This document shows positions 7,475-15,175 of a DNA stretch of 27,241 nt, one piece after another. The DNA is from Prevotellaceae bacterium (GTDB lineage Bacteria; Bacteroidota; Bacteroidia; Bacteroidales; UBA932). The notes under the pieces were generated by a model that made no database searches, was not told the DNA's origin, and saw nothing but the letters and a program-made list of their open reading frames with translations. Location: NCBI GenBank assembly GCA_031287815.1, contig JAITSM010000014.1, forward strand, positions 1 through 27,241, written 5' to 3'. The translations under genes and the position numbers were made by a program. Each line of letters begins with the position of its first letter. The stretch's first letter is position 1.

Positions 7475-9955
7475 TCAAAATTCCACCACCGTTATTCCGG
7501 CTCCTCCTCTCTCCGGGTGCTCGTCGGCAATGGAAGAGACGCCGCCGACGGTGCGCAGTAATTTGCGGATTTCTTCTTTGAGAATGCCATTGCCTTTTCC
7601 ATGCAGGATTTTTACTTCGCCGGCGCCAACCATCAGCGCTTCGTCGACAAACTGAATGACATTGTCCAGCGCTTCTTCGGCGCGTTGCCCGCGTACGTCA
7701 ATGGCGGCTTTGAAATTCAGCTTGCGTTGCGACAGGCTATAGCCGGCGGGCGTTGAAATAACCGGGCGGCTTTTCTGCAAACTGCGAAATTCATTGCCGG
7801 ATATGCGTTCCACCTGTCCGGGCGGTACATTGATGAACATATTCCCAATGCCCACCGTAACAATTCCGGTGTTGATTTTTACCACTTCGCCGGCGGCGTC
7901 CTGCCCTTTGAGGCGGACTTTGTCGCCTGCCTGCAATGGCTTTTCTTCCGGCGCCTTCTCTGCGGTTCCGGCAGCCGGTTTCTCCGCCTTGCGCTGTTCG
8001 CGGCGTTCCTGCCGCTGGCGCAACTGTTCTATCTTGCGGGCGATTTTTGCGTCGGCATCCGTCGGAATGACTGTTTGCAGTTGCTGCTTGAACGTTTCCA
8101 TTTCGCGGCGCACCGATTTGGTACGTTCCTTTTCGGCTTGCGCTTCCTTGATTTCAAGAATCGTCCGCTCAATGCGCCTGTTGGCTTCGGCGAGGAGGCG
8201 GGCGGCTTCGTCTTTGGCTTCCTGGATTATTTGCTTGCGGATTTTTTGCAGTTCGGACAGCTCGTTTTGATAGCGCGCCGTAACGTCGTCGAGCTGTTTG
8301 CCGGTTTGCCGGATGCGTTGCCGTTTCTCTTCCCAGTAGCGTTTGTCGCGGGCTATGTTGCGCAGGTTTTTCTCGATATTCACATACCGGCTGCCTGCTT
8401 TTTCTTCGGCCGTTTTTACAATCGCTTCGGGAAGCCCTGTTTTGCGCGCCAGTTCAAAGGCAAACGAACTGCTCGGCACGCCGGTTTCGAGGCAGAACAA
8501 GGGCAGGATTTGCTGCACGTCGAACTGCATTGCGCCGTTCACAATGCCTTCCGTAGCGGCGGCGTAATATTTCAGGTTGGTATAATGCGTTGTCATCACC
8601 CCAAAGGCCTGCCGTTTCACCAAGCAGTCAAGCACGGCTTCGGCAATGGCGCCGCCGGCCGCCGGCTCCGTGCCGCTGCCGAATTCATCGATAAGCACCA
8701 GCGTGTCGGGGGCGGCATGCTGCACAAAATATTTCATGTTCAACAACCGCGAGCTGTAGGTGCTCAAATCGTTTTCGATGGACTGTTCGTCGCCGATGTC
8801 GATAAACAGGCAGCCGAACAAACCCATTTCGGAATTTTCCGAAGCGGTAACCAGAAAACCGCACTGCAAAAGGTATTGCAGGAGCCCAACCGTTTTCAGG
8901 CATACCGATTTCCCTCCGGCATTGGGGCCGGAAACAAGCAGGATATGCTTGTCGCGATGCAACTGCAAATCCAGCGGCACAATGGTTTTCCCTTCCTTTT
9001 TCAGCGCCTTTTCGAGCAACGGGTGGCGCGCCTTTTGCAGGTTGATTTGCGGCGCAGGGCATACTATCGGTTTCACGGCGCCGGCTTCAATAGCCCACTG
9101 CGCTTTGGCGCGGATAAAATCCATTTCCCCCACCAGGTCTGTTGCCGCCGTTACCTCTTCCAGGTAAGGCTGCAAAAAGGCGGCAAAGGCTTGCAGGATT
9201 TTTATTATTTCCCGCTGTTCGGCATAGCCGAGCTCCTTGATTTCATTATTCAGTTCGACCGTTTCCAGCGGCTCCACGAAGACTGTTTTTCCGGTGGCGG
9301 ACTCATCGTACACCAGCCCTTTTATTTTCCTTTTATTGCCGGCCGGCAGCGGTATCACCGCGCGCCCGTCGCGGATGGAAATGGCGGCATCCCCCGACGC
9401 AAAGCCTTCCGCCTGTGCATGCTTTAATATATGCTGCATCCGGCGCGCCACCTGCGCCTGCTTCTCGGCCGCCGCCCGGCGTATGCGCAACAGCTCCGGC
9501 GAGGCGTCGTCCCGGACGGCGCCGTGTTTCGTGATAATCGCGTCTATCCGCTGCATCACCGCCGGGTAAAGAGTTACCGGCGCTACCAGCAGTTTCAGCG
9601 CCGGGTATTGCCCCTCCTTCGTTTTTCTGAAAAATTGCAAAATCGCATGGACGGTATCCAGCGCCTGTTTCAAGCCGAACAGTTCCGCCACGTCGAGGTA
9701 CAGCCCCTGTATGCGCAGTTTTTTCAAGCATTGCGAGGCGTCCACGTAGCCGTCGTTCGGGAAGTTATTTTCCATTAGCAGGCAGGCGCGCATTTCATCG
9801 GCGAGCGACAGCTGCCGCTGCACTTCATCGAACGACGTTGAAAACGCCGCTTCGTATATCTTTTGTTTTCCCGCCGCTGTGGCGCAATAGCACGCTGCCC
9901 ACGCGCGGATGTGGTCAAAGGCGATTTTCTGTTCTATGCCAGCAGGATAATTCAA
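7475..9955 (-). CDS. mutS2: Endonuclease MutS2 with C-terminal Smr domain
   Basis: 826-residue MutS2, an ATPase and nuclease linked in other bacteria to suppressing recombination or rescuing collided ribosomes. The N-terminal core/clamp region is followed by the ATPase domain, with Walker A GPNAGGKS at residues 343-350, the STYSSRLLN region at about 398-406 and Walker B TLVLIDEFGSGTE at about 418-430. A long coiled coil (about 500-660) precedes the KOW-like linker and the Smr domain from residue 752, which has the DVRG and HGKGNG motifs of the nuclease. The start is TTG at 9953-9955: no ATG is in frame nearby, the translation MNYPAGIEQKIAFDHIR matches the family start, and a purine-rich AAGGGGGGGA run precedes it. 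A -7 box lies at 9988-9995. Confidence 0.95.
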   Translation of the reverse strand: MNYPAGIEQKIAFDHIRAWAACYCATAAGKQKIYEAAFSTSFDEVQRQLSLADEMRACLLMENNFPNDGYVDASQCLKKLRIQGLYLDVAELFGLKQALDTVHAILQFFRKTKEGQYPALKLLVAPVTLYPAVMQRIDAIITKHGAVRDDASPELLRIRRAAAEKQAQVARRMQHILKHAQAEGFASGDAAISIRDGRAVIPLPAGNKRKIKGLVYDESATGKTVFVEPLETVELNNEIKELGYAEQREIIKILQAFAAFLQPYLEEVTAATDLVGEMDFIRAKAQWAIEAGAVKPIVCPAPQINLQKARHPLLEKALKKEGKTIVPLDLQLHRDKHILLVSGPNAGGKSVCLKTVGLLQYLLQCGFLVTASENSEMGLFGCLFIDIGDEQSIENDLSTYSSRLLNMKYFVQHAAPDTLVLIDEFGSGTEPAAGGAIAEAVLDCLVKRQAFGVMTTHYTNLKYYAAATEGIVNGAMQFDVQQILPLFCLETGVPSSSFAFELARKTGLPEAIVKTAEEKAGSRYVNIEKNLRNIARDKRYWEEKRQRIRQTGKQLDDVTARYQNELSELQKIRKQIIQEAKDEAARLLAEANRRIERTILEIKEAQAEKERTKSVRREMETFKQQLQTVIPTDADAKIARKIEQLRQRQERREQRKAEKPAAGTAEKAPEEKPLQAGDKVRLKGQDAAGEVVKINTGIVTVGIGNMFINVPPGQVERISGNEFRSLQKSRPVISTPAGYSLSQRKLNFKAAIDVRGQRAEEALDNVIQFVDEALMVGAGEVKILHGKGNGILKEEIRKLLRTVGGVSSIADEHPERGGAGITVVEF

Positions 9956-9987
9956 TGCCCATTCCCCCCCTTGTTTTTTAAGCGCTA

Positions 9988-9995
9988 CAAAGGTA
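9988..9995 (-). promoter_or_regulatory. -7 promoter box for mutS2
   Basis: TACCTTTG on the minus strand, exact TAnnTTTG, 32 bp upstream of the TTG start. No -33 TTG at the right distance. Divergent from the FISUMP-2 promoter, which begins 63 bp away. Confidence 0.55.
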
Positions 9996-10009
9996 GGAAT
10001 TTTTTTGAA

Positions 10010-10037
10010 GTAGGAGGGAGGAGGTAGGAGTTAAGGG
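10010..10037. repeat. 7-bp period array, four units
   Basis: Units GTAGGAG, GGAGGAG, GTAGGAG, TTAAGGG follow each other without gaps between the mutS2 and FISUMP-2 promoters. Member of the 7-bp period family seen at several other gene boundaries in the window. Confidence 0.6.
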
Positions 10038-10058
10038 GAAAAATTTTAGCAAAAATAT

Positions 10059-10088
10059 TTGGAATTAAAAAATAAAGTAATATATTTG
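10059..10088 (+). promoter_or_regulatory. FISUMP-2 promoter (-33 TTG, N19, -7 TATATTTG)
   Basis: TTG at 10059-10061, 19 bp, TATATTTG at 10081-10088. The last 16 bp of the spacer are identical to the FISUMP-3 promoter and differ from FISUMP-1 by one base. Predicted start near 10095, immediately followed by AGTTCATTGA (10097-10106), a boxA-like stretch. Confidence 0.8.
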
Positions 10089-10125
10089 CGTCATTAAGTT
10101 CATTGAAATAATCAACTTTTATTCA

Positions 10126-10232
10126 TGCTAAAGAACCTCGAAAGTTTTTTGTGATGAAAGAATAAAGGAGTTGACCACAGTAAACGTGGGCTATATTTAT
10201 TTTCATCACAGGTATTCGAGGACCTTTTAGCA
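10126..10232 (+). ncRNA. FISUMP leader, distal three-helix hairpin, copy B
   Basis: 107-nt stem-loop. Outer helix: 7 pairs, 10126-10132 with 10226-10232. Internal loop: GAA opposite ACCT. Middle helix: 7 pairs, 10136-10142 with 10215-10221. Second internal loop: AGTTTTT opposite GGTA. Inner helix: 10 perfect pairs, 10150-10159 with 10201-10210. A small apical CCAC/GTGG helix lies at 10175-10189. Same plan as copies A and C, different helix sequence. Confidence 0.72.
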
Positions 10233-10290
10233 AATAATGATAGTCCTCGTTTTATTTTTGTAAACTAATAAAGGATTAAAGAATAAAAAT

Positions 10291-10365
10291 GGCAGTGAAT
10301 AAAAATTCGTAGCGGAGGGTTGTTTTATAAAAAAAGTTTGTGTTTGAAAACAATCCTGATGCTAC
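10291..10365 (+). ncRNA. FISUMP leader, proximal hairpin, copy B
   Basis: Starts with GGCAGTGAATAAAAATTC, then a hairpin closed by GTAGC (10309-10313) and GCTAC (10361-10365). The second helix AGGGTTGTTTT pairs with AAAACAATCCT, with one G-U pair. The loop AAAAAAAGTTTGTGTTTG is the same as in copy C. It ends 29 nt before the ATG; that A-rich 29-nt spacer is identical in copy C. Confidence 0.75.
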
Positions 10366-10394
10366 AAAATAATAACAACTAAAAATAAAAAATT

Positions 10395-11561
10395 ATGAAA
10401 ACAAAACTTTTCTTTTTCGCAATGTTCGCAAGCATGGCGGCAAGCGCAACAGTAACTATTGCGCCGATAAGAACGGATTACATGAACCAAAAAGTAACGT
10501 TCAGCGTGTCATGGACAGGTACGCCCTATAACAATCATGTGTGGGTGTGGGTAGATTTCTGCCCGGTGGCGGGGGCTTCTCCGGGCACATTTGAAAAAGC
10601 CGTTATTAGCGGGGCTACCGCTACTGCCGGCGGCATTGACCCGGCTTCGCTAAACGGGCGCGGCTTTTATGTAACCACCAATGGCGCGACCGTTACCGCC
10701 ACGTTAAGTAACGCCACCGGAAAATTCAACTGGTGCGCCTACGGCAGCGACTATCCGCCGAATGTAACGCTGGATAAGGGAACTTATACCTTCAAAGGGA
10801 CAGCTGGTTTTATAGTGAGTAGCCCTGCACAGACGATAACTACGAACACAATAATCAAGTCAAGTTTAACCGCAACGGCACCAACTACCTTTACGGATGC
10901 CACCGGTTGTCCCGGAATAGGCAGCCTTTATTGCCCTTATACAGGAAGCGATTTATACATGGACGCTACGCATCTTTGCCAGCAACGCACCAGCGGTGCG
11001 CAGAATTGGGAAGCGTGGATAAAAGACACGCGGGATAGCAAATTTTACCGGATTGTTAAGATGCCCGACAATAAGTGGTGGTTGGCGCAGAATGTAAAAT
11101 ATGCAAGTGTTGGCGCTGCTATTAGCGGTTGTACGGAGGATGAATGCGGCAGGGCTTATACCTGTGCGCAGGTGTATGCTTCTTATGCCGGCGGTTCGAG
11201 TGGTTCTTCCGGAAATGTACAGGGTATATGCCCGCCCGGATGGTTGTTGCCTGTTAGAGCTACTTACAGTACGTTAGTAACGTCTTTAGGTTCGGCTGCA
11301 AACGCTGTGGTAAATTTGATCTCATTAAAGCAAACACGTTGTACAGCAAGCGACGGATATGGGTATGCGTCAATCTATGGCGTTGTGAATGGTGATCGCG
11401 TTACCTCATATGAAGAAAACTGGTATACAAATGATGCCGGCAGAGAAGATGGTTTCAGACTTGGAATAACGGGATCTACTTATAATTGCTCATATGTGAG
11501 TTATGATACCGGTGAGTGCGGGACCAACTATGCGGTCGTCCGCTGCTTCCGCCAGTTGTAA
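10395..11561 (+). CDS. FISUMP-domain secreted protein 2
   Basis: 388 residues. Signal peptide MKTKLFFFAMFASMAASA, cleavage likely after residue 18. An N-terminal beta-rich domain (about 20-140) holds VSWTGTPYNNHVWVWVDFCPV and KFNWCAYGSDYPPNV. The FISUMP domain (about 178-388) contains YTGSDLYMDATHLCQQRTSG, NWEAWIKDTRDSKFYRI, WWLAQNV, CPPGWLLPV and the final RCFRQL. The family is common among secreted or surface proteins of Fibrobacter and Bacteroidetes; the ligand is unknown. It is close to FISUMP-1 in the N-terminal domain but quite different between residues 235 and 380, which suggests a variable binding face on a conserved frame. No Shine-Dalgarno; an A-rich stretch precedes the ATG. Monocistronic as far as can be seen. 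Confidence 0.85.
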   Translation: MKTKLFFFAMFASMAASATVTIAPIRTDYMNQKVTFSVSWTGTPYNNHVWVWVDFCPVAGASPGTFEKAVISGATATAGGIDPASLNGRGFYVTTNGATVTATLSNATGKFNWCAYGSDYPPNVTLDKGTYTFKGTAGFIVSSPAQTITTNTIIKSSLTATAPTTFTDATGCPGIGSLYCPYTGSDLYMDATHLCQQRTSGAQNWEAWIKDTRDSKFYRIVKMPDNKWWLAQNVKYASVGAAISGCTEDECGRAYTCAQVYASYAGGSSGSSGNVQGICPPGWLLPVRATYSTLVTSLGSAANAVVNLISLKQTRCTASDGYGYASIYGVVNGDRVTSYEENWYTNDAGREDGFRLGITGSTYNCSYVSYDTGECGTNYAVVRCFRQL

Positions 11562-11629
11562 ATTTAGCCGGCATAATATAACAACATAGAGACAAAAAAC
11601 AGCTTCTAAATATTGTATCGCAGGACAGG

Positions 11630-11657
11630 GCAGGGACGCACGGCCGTGCGTCCCTGC
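11630..11657. repeat. 28-bp perfect palindrome, copy 1
   Basis: A perfect inverted repeat with arms GCAGGGACGCACGG and its complement, no loop. A second copy with two changes is at 25199-25226. It lies between FISUMP-2 and carB. It looks like a REP-like dispersed palindrome and could also act as a transcript-end hairpin, but no T-run follows. Confidence 0.75.
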
Positions 11658-11662
11658 AGCCG

Positions 11663-11725
11663 TTGACCCTTCACTCTTCACCCTTCACTCTTCACCGTTC
11701 CCCGTTGACCGTTTGCCGTTGACCG
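11663..11725. repeat. 7-bp period array upstream of carB, nine units
   Basis: Nine contiguous units: TTGACCC, TTCACTC, TTCACCC, TTCACTC, TTCACCG, TTCCCCG, TTGACCG, TTTGCCG, TTGACCG. The -33 element of the carB promoter (11713-11715) is supplied by the array itself. Confidence 0.85.
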
Positions 11726-11743
11726 TATTTTTTCGTACTTTTG
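11713..11743 (+). promoter_or_regulatory. carB promoter (-33 TTG, N20, -7 TACTTTTG)
   Basis: TTG at 11713-11715 (within TTTG), 20 bp, TACTTTTG at 11736-11743. It decides the carB start: the frame is open from a TTG at 11741 inside this box, so translation must begin at the ATG at 11768. Confidence 0.65.
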
Positions 11744-11767
11744 CACAAAATAAACCGTATCCTTTTC

Positions 11768-14700
11768 ATGCCAAATCATTCCATTAAAAAAGTATTGCTG
11801 CTGGGTTCCGGCGCATTGAAAATCGGCGAGGCAGGCGAGTTTGACTACTCCGGCTCGCAAGCGCTGAAAGCCCTGCGGGAGGAGGGTATCGAAACTATCC
11901 TCATCAATCCGAATATCGCCACTGTGCAGACTTCGGAAGGCGTTGCCGACAAGATTTATTTTTTGCCCGTAACGCCTTTTTTTGTGGAAAAACTTATCCG
12001 CAAAGAGCGTCCCGACGGCATCCTGCTTGCCTTCGGCGGGCAAACGGCGTTGAACTGCGGCGTGCAGCTGTACCGGTCGGGCGTGTTGGAAAAATATAAT
12101 GTACAGGTGCTGGGAACGCCGGTACAGGCCATTATTGACACGGAAGACCGCGAGTTGTTCGTCAAAAAATTAGACGAAATAAACGTAAAAACCATCCGGA
12201 GCGTGGCGGTGGAAAATTTAAAGGATGCGCAGGAAGCCGCAAAATCATTGGGCTATCCGGTGATTATCCGCGCGGCATACGCGCTGGGCGGGCTGGGCAG
12301 CGGTTTTTGCGACAACGAAGAAGAATTGAAAAAACTGGCGGAAAAAGCCTTTTCGTATTCGCCGCAAATCCTTGTAGAGAAATCGCTGAAAGGGTGGAAA
12401 GAGATAGAATACGAAGTGGTGCGCGACCGCTATGACAATTGCATTACGGTGTGCAACATGGAAAACTTCGACCCGCTGGGCATTCACACCGGCGAAAGCA
12501 TTGTCGTCGCGCCTTCGCAGACGCTTAATAACAGCGAGTACCAGAAGCTGCGCGAACTGTCTATCCGCATCATCCGCCACATCGGGATTGTGGGCGAATG
12601 TAATGTACAGTATGCTTTAGACCCTCATTCGGAAGACTACGCGGTGATAGAAGTGAATGCGCGGCTGAGCCGTTCGTCGGCGCTGGCGTCAAAGGCGACC
12701 GGCTATCCGTTGGCGTTTGTGGCGGCGAAGCTGGCGTTGGGTTACGGGCTGTTTGACTTGAAAAATACGGTAACCAAATCGACGACGGCGTTGTTCGAGC
12801 CGGCGCTGGATTATATTGTGTGCAAAATCCCGCGCTGGGATTTGTCAAAATTTCATGGCGTGTCGCGCGAAATAGGCAGCAGCATGAAAAGCGTGGGCGA
12901 GGTGATGGCAATCGGGCGTTCGTTCGAGGAAGCTATCCAAAAGGGGCTGCGCATGATTGGGCAGGGCGCGCACGGCTTTGTGGCCAACAAGGAAATACAG
13001 GTGGACGACATCGACAAATCGTTGCGCGAGCCCACTGACAACCGGATTTTCGTTATTTCAAAGGCGTTTCGAAAGGGATATACCATTGACCAAATCCACT
13101 CGCTGACAAAAATCGACCGGTGGTTTTTGTATAAACTGAAACGAATTATCGACACGGCGGCCGAACTGGAAAAGGTTACGGCATTGGATGCTTTGCCGGA
13201 AGAGCTCCTGCGGCGGGCGAAGCAACAGGGTTTTTCCGATTTCCAGATTGCGCGGCTGGCGCTGAAAGACGCGGAAGATACGGATAGCGTGGTGAACGCC
13301 ATCCGCGCGCTGCGCAAGGAAAAAAATATTGTGCCGGCCGTGAAGCAAATAGACACGCTGGCGGCAGAGTATCCGGCGCAGACCAATTATTTGTACTTAA
13401 CATATAACGGCACGGCCAACGACGTGCAGTATACGGGCGACAAGCGTTCCGTGATAGTGCTGGGCTCGGGCGCTTACCGCATCGGCAGTTCGGTGGAGTT
13501 CGACTGGTGCAGCGTGAACGCCTTGCAGACCATCCGCAGGGAAGGGCGGCGCGGCGTGATGATTAACTACAACCCCGAAACCGTAAGCACCGACTACGAC
13601 ATGTGCGACCGCCTCTACTTCGACGAACTGACGTATGAGCGCGTGATGGACATCGTGGAAATGGAGAATGGAGAACGGAGAACGGAGAACGGAGAACAGA
13701 GAACGGAGAACGGGGAAGGGCTAACGGAGAATAATGCGCAGCCGACTGCCGACTGCCAACCGCCGACTGCCAACTCCCTTCTAGAGGGCGTCGTTGTCTC
13801 CGTAGGCGGGCAGATACCGAATAACCTGGCATTGCGGCTGGCGGCGGCCGGCGTTCCCATTCTGGGCACTTCGGCAAAAAGCATTGACAACGCCGAAGAC
13901 CGCCACAAATTCTCTTCCATGCTCGACCGTCTGGGCGTCGACCAGCCACGATGGAAAGAACTGAGCAGCATGCGGGAAATTGAAACGTTTGTAGAAGAAG
14001 TCGGGTTTCCGGTGCTGGTGCGCCCTTCCTATGTATTGTCGGGCGCGGCAATGAACGTCTGCTCGAACAAAACGGAACTGGAACAGTTTTTGAAACTGGC
14101 GGCCAACGTATCCAAAAAGCACCCGGTGGTGGTAAGCGCTTTCATCGAAAACGCAAAGGAAATAGAGCTGGACGCCGTAGCCGACAAGGGCGAGGTGATT
14201 GCCTACGCTATCTCCGAACACATTGAATTTGCCGGCGTTCATTCGGGCGATGCGACCATTCAATTCCCCCCGCAAAAACTGTATGTGGAAACGGCGCGCC
14301 GCATCAAAAAAATTGCGCGGCAGATTGCGCAGGAATTACAGATTTCGGGGCCGTTCAATATCCAGTTCCTCGCGAAGGAGAACGACATTAAAGTAATCGA
14401 ATGCAACCTGCGGGCGTCGCGGAGTTTTCCGTTTGTATCAAAAGTGTTAAAAATAAATTTCATCGACATCGCCACAAAAATCATGCTGGGCTTGCCGGTG
14501 GACAAGCCGCGCAAAAACGCCTTCGACCTCGATTATGTAGGCATCAAGGCGTCGCAGTTTTCGTTCACCCGCCTGCAAAAAGCCGACCCTGTGCTGGGCG
14601 TGGACATGGCGTCTACCGGCGAAGTCGGCTGCCTCGGCGACGACAGCCCCGAAGCGGTGCTCACGGCCATGCTGTCGGTGGGCTATAAAATCCCCCAATC

Positions 14701-15100
14701 GGCCATCCTGCTTTCCACCGGCGACGCGCGGCAAAAGGCGTCCATGCTGGAAAGCGTGAAATTGCTGCACCAGAAAGGCTATACTTTATACGCCACCACC
14801 GGCACGCAAAAATACCTCGAAGAAAATGGCATCCCCACCCACCTGGCGCACTGGCCTGACGAAGAAGGGCAGCCACAGGCCATAGAACTGCTGCGCAACA
14901 AAACCATCGACTTTGTAGTGAACATCCCCAAAAACCTCTCGCCGCGCGAACTGACCAAAGGCTACCAGGTACGCCGCGCCGCCATTGACTTCAATGTTCC
15001 CCTCATTACCAACGCCCGCCTCGCCGCCGCATTCATCAACGCCTTCTGCGAACTCAACGGAGACGACATCCCTGTTAAACGGTGGGATGAGTATAAATAA
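11768..15100 (+). CDS. carB: Carbamoyl-phosphate synthase large subunit with repeat-derived insertion
   Basis: 1110-residue CarB, which makes carbamoyl phosphate from bicarbonate, ammonia and ATP for arginine and pyrimidine synthesis. The two homologous synthetase halves are both seen: VLLLGSGALKIGEAGEFDYSG at the N-terminus and VIVLGSGAYRIGSSVEFDW in the second half. The oligomerisation region (FRKGYTIDQIHSLTKIDRWFL) lies between them. A C-terminal MGS-like allosteric domain includes KGYTLYATTGTQKYL. About 35-40 residues (roughly 632-672: ENGERRT, ENGEQRT, ENGEGLT and degenerate repeats) interrupt the second half between MDIVEME and GVVVSVGGQIPNN, where relatives have a short turn; usual length is about 1075. 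No carA lies next to it. The protein is probably functional, with a surface-loop insertion. Confidence 0.95.
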   Translation: MPNHSIKKVLLLGSGALKIGEAGEFDYSGSQALKALREEGIETILINPNIATVQTSEGVADKIYFLPVTPFFVEKLIRKERPDGILLAFGGQTALNCGVQLYRSGVLEKYNVQVLGTPVQAIIDTEDRELFVKKLDEINVKTIRSVAVENLKDAQEAAKSLGYPVIIRAAYALGGLGSGFCDNEEELKKLAEKAFSYSPQILVEKSLKGWKEIEYEVVRDRYDNCITVCNMENFDPLGIHTGESIVVAPSQTLNNSEYQKLRELSIRIIRHIGIVGECNVQYALDPHSEDYAVIEVNARLSRSSALASKATGYPLAFVAAKLALGYGLFDLKNTVTKSTTALFEPALDYIVCKIPRWDLSKFHGVSREIGSSMKSVGEVMAIGRSFEEAIQKGLRMIGQGAHGFVANKEIQVDDIDKSLREPTDNRIFVISKAFRKGYTIDQIHSLTKIDRWFLYKLKRIIDTAAELEKVTALDALPEELLRRAKQQGFSDFQIARLALKDAEDTDSVVNAIRALRKEKNIVPAVKQIDTLAAEYPAQTNYLYLTYNGTANDVQYTGDKRSVIVLGSGAYRIGSSVEFDWCSVNALQTIRREGRRGVMINYNPETVSTDYDMCDRLYFDELTYERVMDIVEMENGERRTENGEQRTENGEGLTENNAQPTADCQPPTANSLLEGVVVSVGGQIPNNLALRLAAAGVPILGTSAKSIDNAEDRHKFSSMLDRLGVDQPRWKELSSMREIETFVEEVGFPVLVRPSYVLSGAAMNVCSNKTELEQFLKLAANVSKKHPVVVSAFIENAKEIELDAVADKGEVIAYAISEHIEFAGVHSGDATIQFPPQKLYVETARRIKKIARQIAQELQISGPFNIQFLAKENDIKVIECNLRASRSFPFVSKVLKINFIDIATKIMLGLPVDKPRKNAFDLDYVGIKASQFSFTRLQKADPVLGVDMASTGEVGCLGDDSPEAVLTAMLSVGYKIPQSAILLSTGDARQKASMLESVKLLHQKGYTLYATTGTQKYLEENGIPTHLAHWPDEEGQPQAIELLRNKTIDFVVNIPKNLSPRELTKGYQVRRAAIDFNVPLITNARLAAAFINAFCELNGDDIPVKRWDEYK
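13663..13783. repeat. 7-bp period array inside carB
   Basis: Units of GGAGAAC type repeat about ten times from about 13663. They grade into units such as TGCCGAC and TGCCAAC up to about 13780. Because 7 and 3 are coprime, each 21 bp gives a 7-residue peptide repeat (ENGERRT, ENGEQRT, ENGEGLT, ENNAQPT, ADCQPPT). The reading frame of carB is kept on both sides. Confidence 0.88.
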
Positions 15101-15140
15101 GCAACCGCACCAAAAGTTATCAATTTTGATGCGGCCGCCG

Positions 15141-15175
15141 TTCTTCGTTTACAGTTCCCCGTTTACAATTTACGT
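15141..15175. repeat. 7-bp period array across the infB stop codon
   Basis: Units TTCTTCG, TTTACAG, TTCCCCG, TTTACAA, TTTACGT. The infB stop (15163-15165) lies in the fourth unit, between convergent carB and infB. Confidence 0.6.

Noticed and set aside
8075..9427. 450-codon frame on the plus strand
   Set aside because: Lies wholly antisense to mutS2, has no family resemblance, and its composition is what is expected from the opposite strand of a GC-rich gene.
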